DNA of 64,000 nucleotides from Arthrinium phaeospermum (Eukaryota > Ascomycota > Sordariomycetes > Amphisphaeriales > Apiosporaceae), in NCBI GenBank assembly GCA_006503535.1, contig QYRS01000001.1, forward strand, positions 868,001 to 932,000. The letters are read 5' to 3'. Each line of letters opens with the position of its first letter. The stretch's first letter is position 1. The notes under the pieces were generated by a model. The model saw only the letters and a program-made list of their open reading frames with translations. It searched no databases and was not told where the DNA came from. The position numbers and the translations under genes are program-made. This document shows positions 35,147-48,011 of the stretch, piece after piece.

Positions 35147-36516
35147 TCAAAATCTGAATAGGCCTGATTAGCAAGGTGCCATACATAGAATACCTGCAAA
35201 GGGACTCACCTGATCTCGTACGAGCCTGCCCTCGTCATGTAGCGCACCCACTTCACGCTGGAATAATTACTCTTCTCGAACACCTTGAGGTATCTGACCA
35301 GCAGGCCGGAGCTGGTAAACATCAGGAGACTGAAGTTCATGCTCAGCGGAGGTCGCGACCAGGCCTTCTGGTTGGTCATGCTGGTGAGCTCGGCCTCGGC
35401 GCTCAACACGTATTCGCTCTGGCCGGTGAACCGGCCAATCTTCCACACAATGTTGTTCTCGCTGGGCTCGTACTTGGCCTTGCCCTGGGTGCAACGTTCG
35501 GTTATGCGGGCGGTGTTGAGGGGGGTCGGGATCTTCACGACCACGTTGGTTGCGAACAGCTTGCTGCCAAAGTTGGCCTTGACGCCAATGCTGAACTCCA
35601 CCTTGGTCTTGCCCACCTCGTTGACGATGGCGTGTACCTTGAAGGGGAGGTTGACGTTCTCGGTGGCTCGGTAGCGCATGAGCTCGAACTCGCCGTCGGG
35701 AGGGACGAAGGAGATGATTCGGTCGGTGTCGAACTTGCCCAGCTTGACGCATTGGTGGAACTGGCAGTCCTCCAGCGTCACACTTCCCGCAGCAGCCTTG
35801 GTGGCCTTAGTCCCCAACCTGTTCCCGCTGGGCAGCGATTGCAAGCCGTCGTGGTCGAGGAGCAGTCGGTCGTTCAGGCCGAACTTGCATTCAGGGGTGC
35901 CGGACAGATAGGCGCGCATGATGATCTGGCCCGTAACGTCGGCCCGTAGCACAGTGCCCGTAGCCGACATGAGCAGGTTGACGTCCTCAATGACATCCAC
36001 AAACGCCTCGTTCTTGCGGTACTTGACATCTGCCTTGCGCCATGACAGGGCGCCCGTCGCCTGCATTGTAATCTTGGCCGAGTCTTCGGGGGCTCGTTCC
36101 GACTTGACGCCTTCGGTGGTGATGTACATCTTGAGGGTGTCGGTTTCGGTGTTCTGGGGATACCCGAAGTCGATGATCTCGTCGAGCAGCTCGTAGACCA
36201 GGACGAAGTTGTTCTTCACGGCCTCCTCGTCGAACTTGCCAAAGTAGCCCCGGCCCAGCTGGATGAGCCGGTAGAGGAACTCGAAGACGAGGGCAGCATT
36301 GGCGTTGCTCTTGGTGATGGCCACCAGGTAGATGTTCTCGTGTTTGACATGGCTGAAGGTGGTGCTGCCGAGGGTCAGGATGGGCGAGCGGACCTGGGGG
36401 TTGGAGATGACCTGGATGCGGAAGACGTCGGCGAGGCGGGGGCGGCAGTCGTTCCGGAACGCGCGAAAGATGAGGTTCTCGCCCTTCTGATTGAAGATCA
36501 GAATGCCCGAAAGCAT
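35147..36516 (-). CDS. apm4: AP-2 adaptor complex subunit mu
   Basis: A large exon (36516-35210) is followed by a 7-nt exon (35153-35147), together 437 aa. The start MLSGILIFNQKGENLIFRAF and FRIQVISNPQVRSPI are diagnostic of AP-2 mu; the longin-like domain covers about residues 1-140 and the mu homology domain about 175-437. The product binds YxxPhi cargo signals and PIP2 at the plasma membrane during clathrin endocytosis. Without splicing the frame stops at SYEIR; the sequence there is AG followed by GTGAGT, and a TGCTAATC branch site and CCTATTCAG acceptor 56 nt later add A TTT TGA, giving the family-typical ending YEIRF. ATG 36516 matches the family; upstream in-frame codons do not. Both ends of the short intron are consensus. 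Confidence 0.93.
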
Positions 36517-38251
36517 CTTGGCGGAGGAGGCCTCGGGACGGAGGGGCGGTGTCCTGGGAGCAGCTGGGAATTCTCCGTTTTGGGAAAGTTTTTGGGCGTG
36601 TTCGGTCGGCGATGCGATGCAATGCGATACGTGATACGGATGCACGGGGGACGGAGGTTTGAATTGAGCTTAGGGTCCCCTTGCTCTTGGCTGGCCGGCT
36701 CTAAAGGGGGGATTTCCTCCACGAATTCCATCCACTGTAGCGCGGTCACAGGCCAATGCTTGATTGGGTGGGTGGTGGATGCCAGCGCCGAGTGCCTTAG
36801 GTAAGGGGAAGTACGCAGTACGTACTGAGAGGCGGGCAAATGTCGGCCTAACCTTTTGGGGATCCCGACGCTGGCCGCTGTAAAGACAGAGGTTACAGGT
36901 GCGTTGCGCTGCTGTCTAGCGCGGGGCTCAAAGCTGCTTCGCACCTTAGGATCAATCAATTGAACTGCCCAGAATAACGCGAGAACTTACCAACATCGCC
37001 GCAACACCACCACGCGTCGTGTACCTACATCAAGTATCAGCTTACATGCGCTGATTATGACGGATTATTCCGTTCATCTTGGGCCTCGGTGATTTCGCCC
37101 GTTCCCTATGAAGCAACTACCTGCAATCTCATAGCTTTTAGTTTGTAAGACAATAACGCTTCAGTGCACTCGACACAACTGTCTGTCGCCAGGCGTTATT
37201 TCAAGCCTCTATCAAAGCTTAGCAGCTGATCCCTTCTTGCTTGGTAACATTAACACAAGGCATATTTTTGACAGTTATTGATAATGGCAGGATACTGAAT
37301 GTTCGGCAATATGTTACATGTATGTGTCTGCCTCCCGTCTTCTGTAAGATGCGCAGATAAGGCAGCCCAGTAGGCGTTGGCTCCGATATTGCGACCCCTT
37401 GAGCTCACGAGTCCGATATTACTATACCCGTTGATCCCTGGTACTGGGCTCTGCCAAGCTTTGTGCTTGTCAACAACGCACCAATAAAGATTCGATCATG
37501 TTGTTTCGATTCGATATTTGTGTGCCGCTTGTCATCTTGCTCAGTCCTTCTATTCTTCTGCTTGTGTCCCCTCCGCAACATGTCCGCATGCCTCTTTTGA
37601 CGCCACTTTCGTAAACACCCACCCTGCCTGCATACTTGATGGAGGATTACACAGCATAACACGAGCAAGACCTGTCATCTCCTTACTCCTCGTGTCCCAG
37701 TGGAACCAAGAGCTGAAATGAGAGCAAATTTCCGGAACGTTGTGCTACCCTTTCCGTGATATTGGCTTGACCGTTCGTTCCCCATCTTCTCCGCACGACA
37801 TCGACTTCCGTTTTGGGAACTACATGGAGGGTAACTTTCCGAGAATGTCACCACAATGGCCATTGGCCACCGAACCAGGAACCACGCTATATCGTGCCTC
37901 TGCAAGCCCAGAGCCGCCTGTACCAAGATCTGGTTGGCGGGATTATTCGCTACCAAACTTAGATAGAGAATGCCCCCACGCTGGTCAGCTCGCCTGACGC
38001 CCTGAACCCATGAATCTCACGATACCTTGCTTCCTGCACGTACGGGGACTAGTACTGAGCTAGCGCCCGGTGTTTCCCTGGCGCTCGAGTCCGCGGACCG
38101 CACTCCGACGGTTTCTGGTTTTCAAGAGGTGCTAAGACTTGGCCATCCTAGAAATCACCCGACAGCATGCGCTATGCCGCCGGAACAGCGTGTGGAGGCT
38201 GTCCCGAGTTGGACTTGCGGATGCTGCCAGTGCCACTGATCCCGTCTATCC

Positions 38252-38302
38252 GATTAGTGATATCCCTCCTTGATTAATGATACGCCTTTCCGATTTGTGA
38301 TA
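38252..38302. promoter_or_regulatory. three 11-bp direct repeats at 20-bp spacing upstream of cel6A
   Basis: GATTAGTGATA (38252), GATTAATGATA (38272) and GATTTGTGATA (38292) fit GATTWRTGATA apart from one position. They start exactly 20 bp apart, about two helical turns, and lie 139-189 nt before ATG 38441 and just upstream of the TATA box. The intervening bases are not conserved, which points to repeated binding of one factor on the same DNA face. The regulator is unknown. Confidence 0.65.
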
Positions 38303-38330
38303 GGATCCACCAGAGGTGTTGCTATATCGA

Positions 38331-38338
38331 TATAAAGG
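38331..38338 (+). promoter_or_regulatory. TATA box of cel6A
   Basis: TATAAAGG, 110 nt before ATG 38441 and about 30 bp after the last phased repeat. Confidence 0.65.
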
Positions 38339-38440
38339 GCCCGACGCCCTTCGATGGCTGAATGAAGAATCTCACGATAGTCAGGCAGGCAGACAACATC
38401 AAGTATACCCATCTGACTGCTCATCCAGACCTTGAACGCA

Positions 38441-40030
38441 ATGGCGGCAAAGACTTTCGTCCTTGCTGCTCTGAGCTCTCTAGCTCTAGCAGCCCCTTTC
38501 GATGGAAAGATCGAGGAGCGCCAGAACTGCGGCGCCGCTTGGTAAGATAGCTCTGCCACCTACATACCTCCTGATTGCACGCCAGCTAACAGAAACGAAC
38601 AGGTCCCAATGCGGAGGTCAAGGTTGGTCCGGCTCCACCTGCTGCACCAGTGGCTACACATGCGTGAAGAGTAACGACTACTACTTCCAATGCATCCCCG
38701 GCCAAGCCACGACCACTGCTGCCCCTGCCCCTCCCACCACCACCACCAAGGCATCGAGCACCACCAGGGCGACCACCACCACCACTCAGGCTCCCCCGCC
38801 CACCACCACCGGGGGCAGCGGCACGACAACCGCGCCCCCAGCCCCTGGCGGCAGCGGAACTGCCAGCTGGTCCGGCAACCCGTACTCGGGCGTCGCGATG
38901 TGGGCCAACCCGTACTACGCGTCCGAGGTCTCGGCCTACGCCGTCCCCACGCTCGGCGCCGTGGCCAACCAGGTCGGCAAGGTGCCCAGCTACATGTGGC
39001 TGGACACCCGCTCCAAGGTGCCCCTGATGGCCGACTACCTGGCCCAGATCCGCAAGGAGAACCAAGCCGGCGCGAACCCGCCCAAGGCTGGACTCTTCGT
39101 CGTCTACGATCTTCCCGACCGTGACTGTGCCGCCGCTGCTTCCAACGGCGAGTTTGCCATTGCCGATGGTGGCGTTGCCAAGTACAAGGAGTACATCGAC
39201 GCGATTGCCGAGTTGGTCGAGGCGTACCCTGACGTCCGCATGCCCCTTGTTATTGGTAAGTCAACAAATTCTGCTCTCAACGCTATCGTTGCTTGAGCAA
39301 CCCCTGAACCCCAGACCACACTGCTGACGAAAGACCGATGGCAGAGCCTGATAGCTTGGCCAACATGGTCACCAACCTGAACGTCGCCAAGTGCGCCGGC
39401 GCCCAGGCCGCTTACCACGAGTGCACCCTGTACGCCATCGAGAAGCTGAACAAGCCCAACGTCGCCATGTACCTGGACGCCGGCCACGCCGGCTGGCTCG
39501 GCTGGCCCGCCAACCTGGACCCGGCGGCCAAGATGTACGCGCAGCTGTACAAGGACGCGGGTAGCCCCAAGGCGCTGCGGGGCCTCGCGACCAACATCGC
39601 CAACTACAACGCCTGGAGCCTCTCCTCGGCCCCCTCGTACACGCAGGGCAACGCCAACTACGACGAGAAGCACTACATCGAGGCCTTCCAGCCGCTGCTC
39701 AAGGCGCAAGGGTGGGACGCCCACTTCATCACCGACACGGGCCGCAGCGGCAAGCAGCCCACCGGGCAGAAGGAGTGGGGCGACTGGTGCAACGTGCTGG
39801 GCACGGGGTTCGGGCTCCGGCCCACGGCCGAGACGGGCTCCAGCCTGCTCGACGCCTTCGTCTGGGTCAAGCCCGGCGGCGAGTGCGACGGCACCTCCGA
39901 CACCTCGGCCGCCCGCTACGACTTCCACTGCGGGCTCGAGGACGCCATGAAGCCGGCGCCCGAGGCCGGCACCTGGTTCGAGGCTTACTTCGAGCAGCTG
40001 TTCAAGAACGCCAACCCGCCCTTCCAGTAG
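38441..40030 (+). CDS. cel6A: GH6 cellobiohydrolase with N-terminal CBM1
   Basis: Three exons (38441-38541, 38603-39255, 39345-40030) give 479 aa, normal for fungal CBH II. Order of parts: signal peptide MAAKTFVLAALSSLALAAP; CBM1 (WSQCGGQGWSGSTCCTSGYTC, about residues 34-66) that binds crystalline cellulose; a Thr/Pro-rich O-glycosylated linker (about 70-125); GH6 catalytic domain. Catalytic motifs are VYDLPDRDCAAA (D203-A210, containing the acid) and EPDSLANMVTN at the start of exon 3, then LDAGHAGWLGWPAN and the tunnel segment GTGFGLRP. It releases cellobiose from non-reducing chain ends outside the cell. Introns fall in the CBM and before EPDSLANM, as in relatives. The promoter has a TATA box and the phased GATTWRTGATA repeats. 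Confidence 0.97.
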
Positions 40031-41073
40031 TAGTAGGTGGGGTATGGTGCATGCATTCATGCAATGGGGCTCGGTTCATGAAGATGGGCGGAAACGAATC
40101 TTATAGGATTTGGGGGTTGCACCTAGGAAGGAAGATTGGGTGGTTCGAGTGTATCTACTTCTCCTGTTACATATTGACATCTACTTACATAACTTGCTTT
40201 GAAAACTCGGGGTCTTTCTTGCTAGGTAGTACGGGTGTTGGGTAAACCCCAGAGAAAACATCAGTGCACGTATACCGAATCCCTGGTCACCGAATCACGG
40301 TCCCAAGATAAATCTCCTAGTGGTCACTGGGAAGCTCGGAAGCTAGCCAGTTAGTTTACTCCGTAAGATCGCCCGATACGAAAGTCGGGTGGAAATGCAT
40401 CGATTGACAATTGCTAGAGACTTGCCTATTTCGTCTCGAGTACCGAAACTATCAAGAAGCTGTTGGTTGCTTGCTTGAACAGCTTGAAACAGGCCGCATG
40501 CTGGTTCTTTCGGTTAGCCAGGGGGGAAGGGAGATGACGGCGTAGTTCATTTACTCCAAACATTCGACACCCCGGTTTTCATCTGAACGCTCAAAGCGAG
40601 CGTTGCCCTGCTGGCGGAGGCCAGCGCCAGTAAACATCGGCAGTGTCACGGTTTCAACCGCCTCGACTTACCATTCTACCAAAATAGGGCCCCCGGCACT
40701 CGGGTGCAGCTCCACTTTGGACGGGGCGTTGAAACGGCGCCAAGCCCAAAACCAATTAAACCGCAGAGTCATGGCCGACGATGGTTACATCTTGACGAGT
40801 CGCGGAGCCTCATCACCAGCGCATCCCAAGTGGAGTGCGATGTGATCGGCATGGGATCACTGCGCGATGGGCATGAATGCGATATCAGATAAATACTCGA
40901 GGCATGGCACGCCCTGCGACATTCTCCCATCATGTTCGTTTGATTCATCTCTGAGCCGCTTGTTCTTCTCGCACCTTTCATTCAAACCTTGTACATTCGT
41001 TTCGCCGGTGACTTGACTTTCTGTCCCGTTCAACTTCAACTTCAAACCTTTTACACTCTTTCGCAGCATCAGG
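40031..41073. other. intergenic
   Basis: The 3' flank of cel6A and the promoter of the DUF1996 gene. A TATA-like cagataaatactc near 40885 is about 185 nt from ATG 41074. No gene is supported. Confidence 0.45.
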
Positions 41074-42067
41074 ATGCCTTCCTCTTCCATTCTTTCGAGC
41101 GGCGCTGCCGTCGCCCTCTTCGCCCAAGCGGCGCTCGCCTACACGCAGGTCAACGTACCTGTCCCCTTCATGACCAAGAACATCGACCCGATCGTGTTCC
41201 CCGGCGCGTTCGACAAGTCGCACCTGCACTCCTTCTTCGGCGCCGACGGCGTGACGGCCAGCACCAACACGAGCGCCGAGCTGGCCAACTCGTGCACCAA
41301 CGCCGACAACCCCAACGACCTGTCCATCTACTGGGTGCCCACCTTCCTCTACACCAAGGACGGCGGCAAGTCGTACGAGCCGGTGCCCCTGTCGCGCTTC
41401 AGCGCCTACTACAACCTCGGCGAGACGCCGGCCGAGGTGCCCTTCCCGCAGGACCTCAAGATGGTGGCGGGCAAGGCCGAGGGCACCAAGCCCGGCGACA
41501 TGCCGGCCGAGGCCAAGATCGAGTGGGTGCGAGGGCATGAACCCGCCGCCGCCGGCCGACAAGAACGGCTTCCCGAGCAAGACGTGCGACACGCACATCC
41601 AGACGCTGCTCTACTTCCCGCAGTGCGTCAACGAGGCGACGCTCGAGACGGGCTACAAGGACCGCGCGCACGGGACGCCCAACTGGTGCCCGCAGGGCAT
41701 GAAGAGCATGCCGCAGCTGCGCTTCAGCATCCGGTACGACGCGCGCAAGGTCCTGCCCGGCGGCTGGGACGGCGTGGCGCCCTTCCGCCAGGCCTGCGGC
41801 GACAACATCTACTGCTCGCACGGCGACTTCATCAACGGCTGGACCCCCACCGCCGCCAAGAACATGGTCGCGACCACCAGCGACAAGTACCACTTCGCCC
41901 CCGTCGACGGCGACAAGGGCAAGGCCGGCGACAAGCAGACGTGCAAGCAGCGCGACGCCGACCCCAGCCACGGCACGGCCGACTTTGCGGAGAGCGTCAA
42001 GCTCATGGGCAAGCGGTCGGTCGAGGCGGTCGGCTGGAACTCGCGCAGCCGGTTCCTCAAGATCTAA
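41074..42067 (+). pseudogene. DUF1996 secreted protein, broken by a frameshift
   Basis: A signal peptide (MPSSSILSSGAAVALFAQAALA) leads into a DUF1996 domain: DPIVFPGAFDKSHLHSFFGAD, LANSCTNADNPNDLSIYWVP, and, in the next frame, TLLYFPQC, HGTPNWCPQGM, QLRFSIRYD and DNIYCSHGDFINGW. The first part runs in the 41074 frame to about 41526 and the second in the +1 frame to the TAA at 42065. One extra G in the GGG at 41525-41527 explains the shift: without it the frame would read EW then CEGMNPPPP, keeping the conserved tryptophan-cysteine pair. No intron can bridge the gap. Intact relatives are secreted proteins near wood- and plant-degrading enzymes, with unproven function. Either this is a recent null allele or a one-base assembly error; the downstream half is otherwise intact. 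Confidence 0.85.
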
Positions 42068-44430
<2,363 letters not shown>

Positions 44431-45029
44431 AGTGGATAGACGTGAAGAAAAACGTGGTTTTCTACAGCGTGTTTAGATAAGACATAGAGAGAACTTTGCA
44501 TGGGTTGGAGCTGGTGGTGTTTATTCATGATCAATATTATGACTTGCGTTTTAGCACCTCAACGGTCTGCTGTCTTTTGTGTGTTTAACCCATCTTCCTA
44601 ATAAAGTGTTGCCGCGAAGGGGTAGTTATAGTATGTATACTGGTATCATATAGTTTTTTGATAGTGTCCGGTAGCCGCCCGTGGGTATAGAGCGCAGTCT
44701 TCTCAGACTCCCCATCACTGTGTCTGTTCGAGTATGCTTCTTGTTACAAGTACAACCCTATTGACATTAAAAAGGGTCCAATGTCATGGTCGACGACGAG
44801 ACAGCTTTGTCCTCGTTGTTGCTACTCGATAGAACTACGGCGCTTTGATGTGACTTGTCAGACTCGATGAAAGGGGGCTGCCGTTTTCAGACCTGCGAGA
44901 CCCCCTTTGTGCCTAGATGAGCAATATGACTGACGGACACGCAGCATCAAGTGTTCCCGGGCGGGACAATAGTAAATACACAACACAACCACGTAAATAA
45001 TAGAAAGAACAAGCAACCATAAATTGACA
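44431..45029. other. intergenic
   Basis: The 3' flank of the OYE gene and the leader of the unknown-family gene A. No gene or strong element was seen. Confidence 0.5.
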
Positions 45030-46459
45030 ATGGCCGACCCCAACCAACCGACCGAATTCTCCCGCAAATTTCTGGCGAAGTTCGGCGCCGAGTACGCACG
45101 CATCTTGACTCCCAGCGAGATGATTGACACTTGCCTCGAGTGGGCCCAGGCGTGGCACGCTACCCGTACCAGAAACATCATCACCCTCGTAAGGGACTAC
45201 CCGGATAACAAAAATTGGGTCGCCAAGGACTACATCATGGAAGGGTACTCTACACTGGTGGAGGAATTCAACACAGTAGTCCACTCGTATGACCTGCGAG
45301 CCGATATGCTCCTGCTACCGATGAACGTACACCCCAACAGAAGCGGTGTGCCTGCGCTCAGCGCACTTTTTGAAGAGTTGTACTTCATAGCAGAGAAAGA
45401 CCTGTTTGACATGTGTAAGTACCAAGAGAAGAGGGTGAAAAAAACGAACGGGGGGTATTATATTGTCTGCTGACACGCATCTGCACAGATCGCTACACCA
45501 AGGAAATATCGGAGGCGACAGGCCGGCAGACGGAAACCTCCAAGCTCTTCAGCTACATGGCGAACTACTTGGAAGAGTATTTCGGCTGGCGGGAGGACGT
45601 ACGCGGTTTCTTGGCCATCTACACCCTGGGCAGGTCCATCCGGGAAGACTTGATCCGCCTGGACACGCTCATGCGAGTCGCCGTCGAGACCATGACGAAG
45701 GCCGTCCGCGAACGGCGAGAACGGGGCCCCGGCCCGGGCCCCGGCGGCATCCAGGTCCCCTGGCACTGGAACCAGCTCCGCCAAGCCTTGCGGCGCGTGA
45801 ACCAGGAGGTCACCGACGTCACCGTCAAGCACGACCTGAGCCGGCTGATCCGGCAGATTCGGCGCGGGACCATCATGAAGGTGCAGCACACGTCCAACGG
45901 GTTCCCGACCAGGCCCGAGGTGGTGATGCAGCAGGTTCCCGACATGCCCTCCTTGATGGGCACCGCCGGCCCACCGTCGGCTTCGGGCAGCGGGACGCAG
46001 GCGGTGCCTCCGCCCACGGGCAACGTCCAGCCGCCGCCGCCGCCGCAGCCCACGGCAGGCGCTAGCAACCAAAAGACGTCGGGATATGGCTCGGGCAGTG
46101 GCAAGAAGATTTTTAAAGCCTTCGGGGCGAAAAAGAAGACTGAAAGCACCGCAGGACCTTCCGGCACCCAAGCAGGACCCTCCGGCACCCAAGCAACCTC
46201 CAGCAACCAAAACACTGCAAACACTAAGCAGGGCGGTGGTGGTTCCAGCGCGTCGAAGGGCTCCTGGAGGAAGAACGACAACACCCAAAACCCGCCGAGC
46301 TCTGGCAAGTTTGGTAGTGCCAAATCGCCGTTCCCCTTCAAGAAGAGGGACGACGGGAACGGCGGGGGGCTTGGCAAGCATGACCGCTGGTGGGAGGACT
46401 CGGAGCCGCGGGACTCTGAGGCCAGGGGTTTTAAGAAACGGAAGACTTCCGGAGTTTAA
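45030..46459 (+). CDS. unknown-family protein A (basic tail)
   Basis: Two exons (45030-45414, 45489-46459; intron 74 nt, donor GTAAGT, phase 1) encode 451 aa. I do not recognise the family. Residues about 50-200 look like a helical domain containing EEFNTVVHSYDLRADML (79-93) and NYLEEYFGWREDV (154-166). These match IRDYNALAHGFSLVGDAL and NYIDGFINWRAFF in protein B at 50143-51763, with the intron 26 residues before the NY motif in both. The C-terminal half is disordered: poly-Pro, two AGPSGTQ repeats, Gly/Ser/Asn-rich stretches, and clusters of Lys (KKIFKAFGAKKK, FKKRKTSGV) that could be nuclear localisation or nucleic-acid-binding signals. No signal peptide or transmembrane segment. Function unknown. 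Confidence 0.75.
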
Positions 46460-48011
46460 GAGACTATGTCAAGGGAGAGAGATCGGGGACCGGATAGAGG
46501 TGGTATACAAGGGAGTTTTAGGCGGGTTCAGTTCATATGGAGGGATATTTGTAGCTTTCGATTTGATTCCTTATTGCTTTTGACAATTACACATCATATA
46601 TAGAGCTTCAACATCAAATATTGAGGTAGCGTGTATTGACTGAGAATGAAACACTTGAGTGGACGTAAAAGGGGGGCAAAGGAAATGATCGTAGATGGAG
46701 TCAACCCTTTCTGTCTGTAGGCATACCCCGAGTGTCTGGACTGCACCAGCCTGGTCATAGCAAGCATAGAATCTAGATGCTGGACTTATACATCCTATAA
46801 AACAATGTAGCTGAGAGCAAGCGGGCTGCCCTTTGTGTTTTGAGTTCCTATGCTCAGGGGAGGTGAGGCACCCGGTGGGCTGGAACCTCCCGAACCGTCG
46901 GGACCTTAAAGTCAAATCTAAACAACCTCCACACTCCCCAAGATTATACGAAAGTTAAGGAATCTATCTATATATAAGAGAATACCGTCTCTATGATCAG
47001 ACCCATTATGGAGCGTAGAGACACACTGATGCACAATCATCACACTCTCGTGTGATCTAGCTCACCTTGACAACACTGCAGCAAATCAAGCGTTCTACGT
47101 GTGTCATACCTGTTGGGTGTTTAAATTTCTCGACTTTGCAGACAAATCCGGCTGCCCTGAACCTTCCATAGACACACATGAGCACATGATTCTGTGATCC
47201 ATCGATGGCAACTTTGTTCGTACCGCGACGTCGCGCGATAAACCTCCTATTTTCTCTGTGAATTATTGAATGAATATATGCACTTATAGAAGTTCACTAA
47301 TCTGCATTCAAACACGCCGATATCTCGTATTCAAAGGCCGTCGATGAACCATTGAGATTCACGTGCTTATTACCCCATGAATATTTCCAGAGCCGTGGAC
47401 ACATCCATTATGAAAAGAATAGTCCTTGTGTAACATATTACTCGTTTTCCTTTTCCCATAACACGCCTTTCTCGCTGAGGTGACCCATAAGACACTGTAG
47501 TTACTCCTGGACTAAGGAAGGTTGGTAGCCTCAGTGACTACATACCCCTTGTTCTGTTGTCGTTTTACCAGCTTTGTTAGCAATTGCAATCAAAACTCCC
47601 GGGCTGTGCAACCAGCCAGGAATCAGTGTGCTTCAAATGAGCCAACGTTGCGTCTCCGGGCAAAGTACTCACCCGAGATCCCAGCTATATATTTCCTTTC
47701 ATTTTGATTTTCTTTTCACGACCCGAAATCTAGGTAAGCTCGATATTCTAATTACAGAAGCTAAGCACAAGAACCGTTCGTTGCAAACGTAAGCATCAAC
47801 CTTACCGATTGTTCTTGAAACCTTCACAACGACCCATACCGGAGATAGCTATCTCCAGAACAATCGCCAAATACGAATCGGGTTATTTAAGAAACACGAG
47901 TACGCTCATTATCGACCAACAAACGAATTTTGAACAATACCCATTCTCAATAAAAACCGATTTCAGAAACCACCACGAACGCGAAAAACACCAAAGAAAC
48001 ATCCAACAACC
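46460..48011. other. intergenic, no gene recognised
   Basis: 1.55 kb, richer in A/T than the flanking exons. One GGACTAAGGAAG copy lies at 47509-47520. No transposon termini or coding regions could be identified. Confidence 0.5.

Larger units (their letters stand above)
36517..38440. other. intergenic, cel6A promoter region
   Basis: 1.9 kb between divergent genes. The cel6A side carries three phased 11-bp repeats and a TATA box (separate entries). A 13-mer GAATCTCACGATA is present at 38012 and again at 38367. No gene is supported. Confidence 0.5.

Noticed and set aside
38012..38379. 13-mer GAATCTCACGATA present twice, 355 bp apart, upstream of cel6A
   Set aside because: Only two copies with no phasing or wider similarity, so chance cannot be excluded.
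39104..40060. 318-codon minus-strand frame over cel6A
   Set aside because: It is the antisense shadow of a conserved GH6 catalytic domain.
46460..48011. Relatively A/T-rich intergenic stretch considered as a RIP-mutated transposon relic
   Set aside because: No terminal repeats, target-site duplication or degraded transposase or polymerase frame could be found.
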